Below, piece after piece: positions 54,222-60,751 of a stretch of 64,000 bases of DNA (position 1 is the first letter of the stretch; every line of letters starts with the position of its first letter). Source of the DNA: an uncultured Opitutia bacterium (GTDB lineage: Bacteria > Verrucomicrobiota > Verrucomicrobiia > Opitutales > Opitutaceae); NCBI GenBank assembly GCA_903840415.1, contig CAIMFY010000069.1, positions 38,189 through 102,188 of the forward strand. Reading direction: 5' to 3'. A model generated the notes under the pieces. It was not told the DNA's origin. It saw only the letters and a program-made list of their open reading frames with translations, and made no database searches. Position numbers and translations under genes: made by a program.

Positions 54222-54239
54222 TGTCACACTTAATTGACA
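54222..54239. promoter_or_regulatory. TGTCA-N8-TGACA palindrome, putative operator
   Basis: Inverted half-sites TGTCA (54222-54226) and TGACA (54235-54239) in the 40-bp divergent region between the minus-strand regulator and the early genes. The A/T-rich spacer could host a promoter. A site for the flanking regulator is inferred. Confidence 0.45.
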
Positions 54240-54253
54240 AAACGTGCTTGGGT

Positions 54254-54502
54254 ATGGCAAGCACGAAAACAATCACACCACCACAACCCGCACCAGCGGG
54301 ACGCTGTTTATCCTCTAAAACCGTCGCTGAAATGCTCTGCTACCGTTCGCGCAGCGCTTTCTGGCAAGCATGTTGGCGCGAAGGCTTCCCATGCGTTCGC
54401 GTATCCGCCAGGCGCATCGTTTTTCCTGAGTTTGCGTTAAACGAATTCCTTGCGCGCCGCACTAACTCGTGCGGGCGGCAAACCGTGATCGCCGGTTCAT
54501 AA
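54254..54502 (+). CDS. Excisionase/AlpA-like helix-turn-helix protein
   Basis: 82 residues; a TTG two codons earlier is possible. The HTH (SSKTVAEMLCYRSRSAFWQA) is followed by a wing-like VRVSARRIVFPEFALNEFLARR, the pattern of HTH_17/AlpA excisionases. First gene on the plus strand after the divergent region, so it is probably the early gene that triggers excision. Confidence 0.7.
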   Translation: MASTKTITPPQPAPAGRCLSSKTVAEMLCYRSRSAFWQACWREGFPCVRVSARRIVFPEFALNEFLARRTNSCGRQTVIAGS

Positions 54503-54506
54503 TCGC

Positions 54507-54740
54507 ATGAAAAATCCACCAGCAGTTTTCGACAATAGACTTGTCGCAGCCGAAGGCCTTTTGTCGGCCCTATTCGATGACGCTTCGCGGCCATCACTAC
54601 GCTGGCTTCGAAGTCAGCAGAAGCGCCGCGCCATTCCCTACGTCAAGGTTGGCCGATTTGTCCGGTTCGATCCGGTGCAGGTCCGCAGCGCACTTGATAC
54701 ACGTTTTACCGTCCGCGAACGAAAGGAACCCAATGCTTGA
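54507..54740 (+). CDS. Second small HTH protein (HTH_17-like)
   Basis: 77 residues. SLRWLRSQQKRRAIPYVKVGR and FVRFDPVQVRSAL show the recognition-helix/wing pattern of excisionase-type DNA-binding proteins. It begins 4 bp after the first HTH gene. Two adjacent small HTH genes may supply an activator and a recombination directionality factor. Confidence 0.68.
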   Translation: MKNPPAVFDNRLVAAEGLLSALFDDASRPSLRWLRSQQKRRAIPYVKVGRFVRFDPVQVRSALDTRFTVRERKEPNA

Positions 54741-55168
54741 ATACCATTTTACGACAGCCGCCCGAAAACAGAAACGCCGCCCTCGGCGAAAAGAGCGGCG
54801 GTCCCTATGAGAAACACCTAACTGCTACCCAAGCAGATTCCGTCAACTCCGACGATCTCCCCGAACCGCTGAAGCTCTGGCAATCTCCCGAACCTGACGA
54901 TCAGCTTTTCTTAGAAATTCGGCGTGTCGTATTGCAGGCGATACTGCACAATGAAGAGCGCTCGTTCGCCGAAGTGGCAGAGGAACTTGGCTGCACCAAG
55001 GCCGCGATCTCGAAAGTCTATTTGGCGGTTCTGGACCGTCTCGGCTGGCATTCACAATTTAAGAGAGTCGGAAACCGCGTTACTCGTGCTGAGATCATGC
55101 GGGCAAAGTGGGCTGCCGGGAAGGGGCCGAAGGCGCGCGCCGCGGTGAAAGGGCAACCCTCGCCATGA
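54737..55168 (+). CDS. Sigma-70 region 4-like HTH protein
   Basis: 143 residues with a TTG start overlapping the previous stop by 4 bp; the start is uncertain. The central HTH (RSFAEVAEELGCTKAAISKVYLAVLDRLGW, cited here as AEELGCTKAAISKVYLAV) resembles sigma region 4 or similar. A Gly/Lys/Arg-rich tail follows. Its stop overlaps the start of the replication gene (ATGA). Role: transcription control of the element, inferred. Confidence 0.6.
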   Translation: MNTILRQPPENRNAALGEKSGGPYEKHLTATQADSVNSDDLPEPLKLWQSPEPDDQLFLEIRRVVLQAILHNEERSFAEVAEELGCTKAAISKVYLAVLDRLGWHSQFKRVGNRVTRAEIMRAKWAAGKGPKARAAVKGQPSP

Positions 55169-56412
55169 AGCCCACCCAAGCACCGAAGAAGGACACGATC
55201 CCCGGTCACCAAGCCCTGATTCCCGCCAAGTTAGACGACGCCATGCTGCCTGCGTCACTGTTCCGGCTCTTCTGTCACCTAACCCGACGCGCTGGCAAAA
55301 AGGGGCCAGCATGGTCTGCCATTACGACCATGGCCGCAACCTGTCGCCTAAGAAACGATACCGTGCGGGACGGCCTCAAGACGCTCGTGGAATTCGGCAT
55401 GATAACGAAAAAAGAGCGGTCTGGCGACACGACGCTTTATTACATCAATCCCGATTCCGCATGGTGCATACCCCTCCCAATTGAGGGGAGGGGTTCAAAC
55501 AAGGGGGGTAGCCCTCCCAAAGCGGGGGATGCCTACCCCTCCCGATCGGGGGGATACAAAGGGATCCCAGTAGAAGGGGCAGCTACAGCTGCACCTTCTA
55601 CTACCGAGATCACCAATAGTAAAATACCTGTGGAGGACATCGGTGCTTTCCCCCCGGCGCGTGGCGCCGGGTTCGCACCGCTGTCCGATCAACAATGGCT
55701 GAGTGAGCAACTGAGTGTGACCGATCTTTACGCCGCACGAAAAGCCGCGCCGCAGTTGGCGACTCTGGACCTGTATCAAGTCGCCGATCTTTACCACGAG
55801 TTCCAGCTGACCAAGCGGGCCTACATCGATAAGGACGTGCGGAAAGCACGAAAGGACAGACCAGACCTGACGCCGTGGAAATGGTTCGCCGAACAGATGG
55901 GTAGTCCGCGTGACAAACGCTGGCGCTATCTGGCCGCGCGGTGGGACAGCGTCAATGCTGTCCCGATACAACGCGAGAGTATCGAGGCCAGTCGCAACGC
56001 ATCACAACCGGCGAACCTGACGCCCAACACCGTCGGCGCCGATTGGCAACTGACGCTCTACAACCTGACGCACGGGCATCCGCCAGAGATGATTCACATG
56101 CTCTACGACACCGAGGTCGCCACGTTGCCGTGGCAGACATGGGACGCGATGCCGGCTTGGATGCGTGCGATCTTCTGTGGCAACTACCTTGCCGGCGCGA
56201 CACCCGAAGGCATCACGCCTCCGCCCCGGTCGGGCGGTCGCCAGCCGCAAGGGCCAACGGTCACGCCAACACCAGCGCCGCACGTTCTTGCTGCCCGCAA
56301 GGCCGCACAAGACGCCGACAACAAACTGCTGGACGAAGTGCGCGCTACCGCCGAGGTCGCACGCTTGGCGCGAAAAGCAAAACGGAAAATCAGCGACGAC
56401 GACGACGACTGA
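55165..56412 (+). CDS. Replication-initiator-like protein with winged helix
   Basis: 415 residues. Residues ~18-100 form a winged helix (ALIPAKLDDAMLPASLFRLF, then CRLRNDTVRDGLKTLVEFGM), typical of phage O-type or plasmid initiator proteins. Residues ~102-146 are a low-complexity Gly/Ser/Pro linker, encoded by three 20-bp iteron-like repeats and a 16-bp palindrome. The C-terminal part is helical and ends in an acidic DDDDD. The lambda O gene likewise has its origin inside the gene between DNA-binding and helicase-loading halves, so this may be a replication origin with its initiator. No primase or helicase motif is seen. Confidence 0.68.
   Translation: MKPTQAPKKDTIPGHQALIPAKLDDAMLPASLFRLFCHLTRRAGKKGPAWSAITTMAATCRLRNDTVRDGLKTLVEFGMITKKERSGDTTLYYINPDSAWCIPLPIEGRGSNKGGSPPKAGDAYPSRSGGYKGIPVEGAATAAPSTTEITNSKIPVEDIGAFPPARGAGFAPLSDQQWLSEQLSVTDLYAARKAAPQLATLDLYQVADLYHEFQLTKRAYIDKDVRKARKDRPDLTPWKWFAEQMGSPRDKRWRYLAARWDSVNAVPIQRESIEASRNASQPANLTPNTVGADWQLTLYNLTHGHPPEMIHMLYDTEVATLPWQTWDAMPAWMRAIFCGNYLAGATPEGITPPPRSGGRQPQGPTVTPTPAPHVLAARKAAQDADNKLLDEVRATAEVARLARKAKRKISDDDDD
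55469..55553 (+). repeat. Three 20-bp iteron-like palindromic repeats inside the initiator gene
   Basis: Copies at 55469-55488, 55509-55528 and 55534-55553, each of the form TAcCCCTCCC-nnnn-GGGGG with a 3-4 nt centre. They start 40 and 25 bp apart. They encode a low-complexity linker, so the DNA and not the protein is probably selected. Confidence 0.72.
55569..55602 (+). other. Strong 16-bp palindrome next to the iterons
   Basis: Arms 55569-55584 and 55587-55602 pair over 16 bp with one G.T and a 2-nt loop. A less GC-rich stretch (about 55603-55640) follows, which could be the unwinding region. Probable part of an origin of replication. Confidence 0.65.
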
Positions 56413-56540
56413 CGCCGACCGGAATTTTTACATCTAAGGAATCTATTAGGCCGCCAGCATCGCGCAGGTAGCTTGAACCGCGCCCTGTAAATCTGAGCAC
56501 CTGCTCAAACCCATCATTCTTTCCTTCGATCCTTCAATTT

Positions 56541-57335
56541 ATGAAAAAGCAAAAACTGACTAAAAAGCAGATCGCCGCCGTCTACGGTGCGAGCGTGCGA
56601 ACCGTCTTCTATTCGTGGCCGAAAATGCACCCGCCGGCGCCAATTCACAACCCATCGAAAATGCCAGACTGGGCGGCTGGCCAGCCGCGGCTGAGTGACA
56701 AAACCCGCTCGGCAATCGCCAAGTTATCACCGAGCAAGCCAAGCAATCCAGACCAAGCGCCGAGCGCCGCGAACGCCGAGGCATGGATCGAATTCATGGA
56801 TCAACACGGCAAGGGCGCAGTCGGCGACGATCACAAAAACTCTATGGCCGCTCTCACGAGGGCGCGAGACTTCGCGTCGTTTCAGTTTGAGAAGGCGGCA
56901 AAAGCCAACGACCGCGAGAATATGCGATTCTTTGCGACGCTCTTGCAACGGTTCGAGGGCGTGATCCATGACGCCGCGTTGCGGGCCGCTCGCCTGAAGC
57001 TGGACACTGGCGATCTATTCCCGCGGTCGGAGATCGAAAGAGTTGTAGCGGCGTGGTGCTATCACGCGATGCGGTGCGTCGATGGCGCAATGGAGGCAAC
57101 GTGTCGCCGATTGGTTGGCGTGCAGTCCTATGACGCCGCGAGGCGCATCCTGGAGCCGGTGCTGCTGGACGCGGCCTACGTCGAGCCGTTCAAGCGGGCG
57201 GTGACGGTCGCGACCGGCAACCAGATGCCGGCATGGTTTGTCGAGACGATGATCGATAGTGTCGGAAATTTCATCGAGAACGGCGAAACCCAGATGCGGA
57301 CCGCCATCGCTGCACCCGCGCCAGCGATACACTGA
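56541..57335 (+). CDS. Nu1-like small terminase subunit (putative)
   Basis: 264 residues. The N terminus (KLTKKQIAAVYGASVRTVFY, then SWPKM) is an HTH of the Nu1/phage packaging type that recognises the pac/cos site. Residues ~90-200 are helical with ARLKLDTGDLFPRSEIERVV, the GELVPxEEV-type signature of small terminase subunits. The partner large terminase, with its ATPase and nuclease motifs, is absent from the element, so a helper phage would have to supply it. Family assignment is by pattern alone. Confidence 0.58.
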   Translation: MKKQKLTKKQIAAVYGASVRTVFYSWPKMHPPAPIHNPSKMPDWAAGQPRLSDKTRSAIAKLSPSKPSNPDQAPSAANAEAWIEFMDQHGKGAVGDDHKNSMAALTRARDFASFQFEKAAKANDRENMRFFATLLQRFEGVIHDAALRAARLKLDTGDLFPRSEIERVVAAWCYHAMRCVDGAMEATCRRLVGVQSYDAARRILEPVLLDAAYVEPFKRAVTVATGNQMPAWFVETMIDSVGNFIENGETQMRTAIAAPAPAIH

Positions 57336-57380
57336 CGGCATGCATTGCGCGATGCGTGGTTGACAGTCGGCGCTAGGGAA

Positions 57381-57581
57381 ATGGACGACGCACCCGCATT
57401 TTTCACGACGACCAAGTTAGCCCGCCTCGCGAACCTGCACCGAACCGTTGTCACGCGGATCGTGGCGCAAGGGCTAATGAAGCCCGATGCGTTTTGCGAC
57501 GGCCAGCCGGTGTTTTCCGGCCTCAAGATTATCGAGGTGCTCCGAGCTGCGCGCCCGCTGAAAGAACGCTTTCCTCTCTGA
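57381..57581 (+). CDS. Small protein with an HTH-like segment
   Basis: 66 residues. I chose ATG 57381, which has an AGGGAA ribosome-binding-like motif; an upstream TTG at 57345 is possible. FTTTKLARLANLHRTVVTRI followed by GLMKPDAFCDGQPVFSG is an HTH plus wing pattern. Similar short proteins act as phage regulators. The role is unknown. Confidence 0.55.
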   Translation: MDDAPAFFTTTKLARLANLHRTVVTRIVAQGLMKPDAFCDGQPVFSGLKIIEVLRAARPLKERFPL

Positions 57582-57588
57582 TTTTATC

Positions 57589-58146
57589 ATGAACTATTTC
57601 ACCAGCACAGCCGCAGAATTCGCGGCCAAGTTTCCGAAGCTGCGTCGCGGTGCTGCAAAAGCATCCAAGCCCGCCGCCATCACGCCCGCCGTAGCCGCTC
57701 CGACTATCACGCCCGCCGCCATCACGCCGAGTGCATCGCCGGCCATGACATCGATCCGCGAACGCTCCGCGGCGTTTGGCGTGACGCTTGGCAAACTCAA
57801 GGCATCACAGGCCGCGCTACGCTCAACGCTGGCCGCTGCGAATCCAGCCGGCAGTGTGACGACCGCCGCCAGCGCACCAATCGCCGCAAACGCGACGCAA
57901 GCGCTACTGGGCGCGATTGACCGCGGATACGCTGCAACCCGCACCAACCTCGAAGCCGGCGCCGCCAGTCTCGCCGCGATTGTGACAGCCCGCGCCGGCC
58001 TCGGTGACACCGTGCCGGCCAGTATCCGAAATCTGGCTTGCAAAATCGATGCCTACTCGGCGCAGGCAAAAGCATCGCGCGTCCGTTATTCTGAAATACG
58101 CGCGATCAACGCAATCGCGGGCGCCCGTGCTCTCGTCAAAGGCTGA
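57589..58146 (+). CDS. Unknown Ala-rich element protein
   Basis: 185 residues, 7 bp after the previous gene. I do not recognise a family. The N terminus has repeats of AAITP-like text (TPAVAAPTITPAAITPSASP), and the rest is a long Ala-rich helix. It is probably a structural or scaffold-type protein; no cysteine other than one is seen. Confidence 0.55.
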   Translation: MNYFTSTAAEFAAKFPKLRRGAAKASKPAAITPAVAAPTITPAAITPSASPAMTSIRERSAAFGVTLGKLKASQAALRSTLAAANPAGSVTTAASAPIAANATQALLGAIDRGYAATRTNLEAGAASLAAIVTARAGLGDTVPASIRNLACKIDAYSAQAKASRVRYSEIRAINAIAGARALVKG

Positions 58147-58166
58147 AATTTTCAACTGCAAATTCT

Positions 58167-58622
58167 ATGAATCCCATCGAAAAAAATCGTGATCTGACTA
58201 ACGCCGCCGACGCCATTAAAGCGAAAGCTGCCGCGGACCTCGCCGAAGTTACTGCCGAGATGCACCGTCTCGACGCCATCACGCGTCCGCTCGGTGTTAA
58301 AATCGAACTCGCGCAGGCCGCGCTCGCAAAACGCCCTTTCCTAGCCGAAATGCTCAGGCGTCACCAGTTATGGGAAACTGAAATGCAAAGTCATTTCGAC
58401 AACTGGCTTTTGCGCTCTGGCGAGGACGTGAACGTTAACTTCACAGCCGGACATAAATTCCCCGAAACGTTCTCGGCGCCGTGGGTTGCCGAGCGTCTCG
58501 TGGTGGAAATCAAAAAGCGTATCGCGGTCAACGAAGCCAACATCGCCGCCGCGGTCCTCGACGCGCAGACCTACGCCGCGGAGAACGACCTCGTGTCTGC
58601 TCTGCCCGCCGACCTGCAATGA
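58167..58622 (+). CDS. Unknown helical element protein
   Basis: 151 residues. Starts with the repeat-free helical region MNPIEKNRDLTNAADAIKAK and has predicted coiled-coil character in the first 60 residues. No family recognised. It lies directly upstream of the structured segment at 58628-58790. Confidence 0.55.
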   Translation: MNPIEKNRDLTNAADAIKAKAAADLAEVTAEMHRLDAITRPLGVKIELAQAALAKRPFLAEMLRRHQLWETEMQSHFDNWLLRSGEDVNVNFTAGHKFPETFSAPWVAERLVVEIKKRIAVNEANIAAAVLDAQTYAAENDLVSALPADLQ

Positions 58623-58627
58623 CCCTT

Positions 58628-58790
58628 TTGCGGCAATGTCCTGACTCGGCGTTTTAAAAAAGTTGCGACCGAGTCCCGGCGTCTCACTGGCGCCGGTGCA
58701 TGAGGACATTGCCGCAATCACTTTCGATTTAGCCGAAGCCAAAATCCAAAGCGATAGATCCCCCTGCCGGGGGATTGCCGGCTGAATCGA
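58628..58790 (+). ncRNA. Structured intergenic segment (three-way junction plus second helix pair)
   Basis: P1: 58628-58642 pairs perfectly with 58703-58717 (15 bp). P2: 58643-58649 with 58669-58675 (7 bp, perfect), directly stacked on P1. P3: 58676-58681 with 58691-58696 (6 bp, perfect). P4: 58724-58734 with 58780-58790 (11 bp with one G.U). P5 inside P4: 58758-58764 with 58769-58775 (7 bp). It lies between two genes and 12 nt upstream of the next ATG. It could be a small RNA, a cis-acting leader or a DNA packaging/recombination site. No T run follows, so processing or cis action is as likely as a free transcript. Confidence 0.6.
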
Positions 58791-58802
58791 ATACTTTCAA
58801 AA

Positions 58803-59072
58803 ATGATTATCAAACTCGGCAACGGGATCGCCAAACTTCGCGCGGTCAAAATCGCATCCGGAAAGTGGGCGGTAGTTTTTGGACAGCCGGACGGCAAGGG
58901 CGAGACCGCCGATGGATGGGACGCAAAGAGAATCTACACGCCCGTCGAGACCGACTTGGTGATCGAATTAACCAATCTGGACAGCGGCGGGATCCTTCAA
59001 CGTGTGCTGAACTCGGCGATGCAATCCGCGTTCACCGAGCAATATGAAGTGCAGCGAAACCGTTTTCAATGA
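58803..59072 (+). CDS. Unknown 89-residue element protein
   Basis: 89 residues. A compact beta-rich start (IIKLGNGIAKLRAVKIASG, KWAVVFGQPDGKGETADGWD) is followed by a helix. No family recognised. Start ATG follows the structured segment by 12 nt and its stop overlaps the next gene by 4 bp (ATGA). No Shine-Dalgarno motif is visible. Confidence 0.6.
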   Translation: MIIKLGNGIAKLRAVKIASGKWAVVFGQPDGKGETADGWDAKRIYTPVETDLVIELTNLDSGGILQRVLNSAMQSAFTEQYEVQRNRFQ

Positions 59073-59887
59073 AAGCCAAACTCGACGCCCGCGCCGTCAG
59101 CGCGAATTACACCGCCGCATTTCAACGCCTGAAGCAACTGCCAGGATTCAACCATCAGGTGGTCCTGCGCGCTGAGATGGGAAGCATTCTGAGTGCGTGG
59201 GCCGCGCGGACGCCGGCAGTTTCCAACGACGAAGCAATCCAACGCGGATCGCGGCTGCGTGCGTTGCGCCAAATCAAACTGACGCAATTCGGTGCCGGCC
59301 AGAACGCGATCACGATCAACGCCGGCGTGCGCAAGGGCGCTCGCAACGGCGTCGTGTGGATTCGTGGTAAGAACGGAAAACCTCATTTTGCCGGCGTGGC
59401 GAACGTCATAGCCGGGACGGTCGCACTCTCTGGCAACCGCCGAGCCAATACACCGTCCGGAACCGCCATCACTTCGCGCGCTGCACAGGTTTCGAGCGAA
59501 TACCCGAAGTCTTACAAAGAAGTTTACGGCTCTGTGGGAATCGCGCGGCAGTCTGTGGTCCAGATTGCCGAGTCGCTTGGGATCGACCTTGCACAAGTGC
59601 AGGGCGGCGGAATCGGGATGCGTGACCTCGCTCGCGCAAAAGGTGCGGTCGCCGCCAATCAAAAGTTTTACCAGAACGGGATCGGCTCACAGGGTGGCGA
59701 CGGCGTCGCCGCGTTCATCCAAGGAACCAATACGCTGCCCTACAACAACAGGATCGGCATGGATCGCGTGCTGGCCAGCGTCATGATGGGACGCGCCAAA
59801 TTCATTGAGCAATCTTACCAGAAAGGTGCGTTCGCATCGATTGCCAACACCGCCCGCGCGTTTCCTAACATCAAATTTTCGCCATGA
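59069..59887 (+). CDS. Unknown 272-residue element protein
   Basis: 272 residues. It is the largest protein of unknown function in the element. N terminal ~70 residues are helical, followed by ITINAGVRKGARNGVVWIRG (beta-rich), then a Gly- and Gln-rich half with SYKEVYGSVGIARQSVVQIAE. Some traits recall phage minor virion proteins, but no motif is decisive. Possibly a virion-remodelling or interference protein. Confidence 0.6.
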   Translation: MKAKLDARAVSANYTAAFQRLKQLPGFNHQVVLRAEMGSILSAWAARTPAVSNDEAIQRGSRLRALRQIKLTQFGAGQNAITINAGVRKGARNGVVWIRGKNGKPHFAGVANVIAGTVALSGNRRANTPSGTAITSRAAQVSSEYPKSYKEVYGSVGIARQSVVQIAESLGIDLAQVQGGGIGMRDLARAKGAVAANQKFYQNGIGSQGGDGVAAFIQGTNTLPYNNRIGMDRVLASVMMGRAKFIEQSYQKGAFASIANTARAFPNIKFSP

Positions 59888-59997
59888 AATCCGTCCGTGA
59901 ATATCTGCCAACCGTCCGCGAAGTGATCGTGTTGCTCGCGCTCTGCGTGCTCGCCGCTGGCGTGAGAGTATGGATCGCGGTGGCGATTGGCGCATAA
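59884..59997 (+). CDS. 37-residue membrane peptide
   Basis: A very short gene with start overlapping the previous stop by 4 bp (ATGA). Charged start MKSVREYLPTVREV, one hydrophobic helix (VIVLLALCVLAAGVRVWIAVA), and an Ala end. Coupled translation supports it. Possible holin-like or signalling peptide; function unknown. Confidence 0.55.
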   Translation: MKSVREYLPTVREVIVLLALCVLAAGVRVWIAVAIGA

Positions 59998-60184
59998 ATT
60001 GTCCGCTTGCCGTTTAGACTATCTACTACCTGCGAAGTGGTGGACCCAAAAATGGTCCAACCTTCAGAGGGGCGTGATTTCTGGTGTCCGGTTGCTTTGC
60101 GATTGGAGCAAACAGCGTTTCGCGGAATTCCGTTGAAATCGACGCCGAGACGGACGGACAACAGACTCGTCACAACGGCAACCA
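59998..60184 (+). other. Noncoding gap of 187 bp in the element with small palindromes
   Basis: No supported gene: an alternative frame here (60007-60333) runs antiphase into the following gene. Palindromes: TGGACC...GGTCCA at 60041-60059, CGGAATTCCG at 60123-60132, and a possible long-range TTGTCCG/CGGACAA pair (59999-60005 with 60155-60161). It may contain a promoter for the last gene. Confidence 0.4.
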
Positions 60185-60499
60185 ATGAAAAACACGCCAT
60201 CGAAAAATACCTCCGCGCAGTCCGCGCGTTTCCTCGTGACCGAAACCGAACTCGAATATCTCTGCGCCGCGCTGGCGGCAGAATTAGACGCGAATCACTT
60301 CGGGCCGAACCCCGCCAACGATCCGGCCAGTAGTCTCGCCGAATGGAAACGCGGGCGGGCCGGCTGGATCAAATCGGCCATGAACTGCACGATCTCGACT
60401 TTAACTCGGAAAGACGCCAACGAGACGTTCGCCGATTGCGAGCAATCCGCCGCGATGCTCGAAAGCATATTGCAGCGACAGACCAGAAAGGCCGCTTAA
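60185..60499 (+). CDS. Unknown 104-residue element protein
   Basis: 104 residues. Helical, charged: FLVTETELEYLCAALAAEL, then a WKRGRAGWIKSAMNC segment and a helical end. No family recognised. It is the last gene before a strong terminator and right-end sites. Confidence 0.6.
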   Translation: MKNTPSKNTSAQSARFLVTETELEYLCAALAAELDANHFGPNPANDPASSLAEWKRGRAGWIKSAMNCTISTLTRKDANETFADCEQSAAMLESILQRQTRKAA

Positions 60500-60508
60500 C
60501 GCTTCCAG

Positions 60509-60535
60509 CCCCGCCATAACACGGCGGGGTTTTTT
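60509..60535 (+). terminator. Rho-independent terminator at the right end of the element
   Basis: Perfect 7-bp GC stem 60509-60515/60523-60529 followed by TTTTTT (60530-60535). It ends the plus-strand operon. Confidence 0.9.
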
Positions 60536-60556
60536 GTGGGCGCATGTTCGCAAACC

Positions 60557-60577
60557 ACTGTTGCCACACTGTTGCCA
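60557..60577 (+). other. Tandem ACTGTTGCCA motifs (putative arm-type integrase sites)
   Basis: Two direct copies: 60557-60566 and 60568-60577, each embedded in CACTGTTGCCA. The same 10-mer occurs as an inverted pair near attL. It lies 129 bp before the attR core. Confidence 0.75.
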
Positions 60578-60635
60578 GAAACCTTGCAAACGGTGCATTT
60601 CGCTGCATCTATCGGCTACGGCATGAAAATCCAAT

Positions 60636-60655
60636 CAGAGCGAATCCTCGCTCTG
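60636..60655 (+). other. Small hairpin in the right arm
   Basis: Perfect stem CAGAGCGA/TCGCTCTG with loop ATCC at 60636-60655, between the arm-type motifs and attR. Possible binding site for a directionality factor; function unknown. Confidence 0.4.
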
Positions 60656-60705
60656 AAAGACGGTTTGAGAGGCGAAAAATCTGAATCCAGCGTATCGTTA
60701 CGCAC

Positions 60706-60731
60706 GGGTTCGATTCCCAGCGCTCGCACCA
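60706..60731 (+). other. attR core (26-bp direct repeat)
   Basis: Identical copy of the tRNA-Arg 3' end (52514-52539). Only the T-arm-to-CCA part is present, so this is not a tRNA gene. It is 20 bp before the dedA stop on the opposite strand. Confidence 0.92.
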
Positions 60732-60751
60732 ACCGGTCGCAGTTAAGTGTG

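Larger units (their letters stand above)
52514..60731 (+). mobile_element. Integrated 8.2-kb phage-satellite-like element in tRNA-Arg(CCG)
   Basis: Bounded by a 26-bp direct repeat of the tRNA 3' end (52514-52539 and 60706-60731); the excised circle would be about 8192 bp. Contents in order: tyrosine integrase, an opposite-strand regulator, two small HTH proteins, sigma-4-like HTH protein, replication-initiator-like protein with an internal iteron array, Nu1-like small-terminase protein, and seven short unknown genes. No large terminase, portal, capsid or tail gene is seen. Many genes overlap by ATGA and one terminator ends the operon, so it looks intact. The arrangement fits a phage-inducible chromosomal island; a degraded prophage is the main alternative. 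Confidence 0.85.

Noticed and set aside
55495..55971. Minus-strand frame within the replication gene
   Set aside because: It is antisense to a gene with recognisable winged-helix content and lacks any domain.
60007..60333. Plus-strand open frame in the element's right half
   Set aside because: It overlaps the better-placed gene 60185-60499 in another frame and has Arg-rich out-of-phase composition.
60706..60731. Second tRNA-Arg gene
   Set aside because: Only the 26-bp 3' part is present; it is the attR copy.
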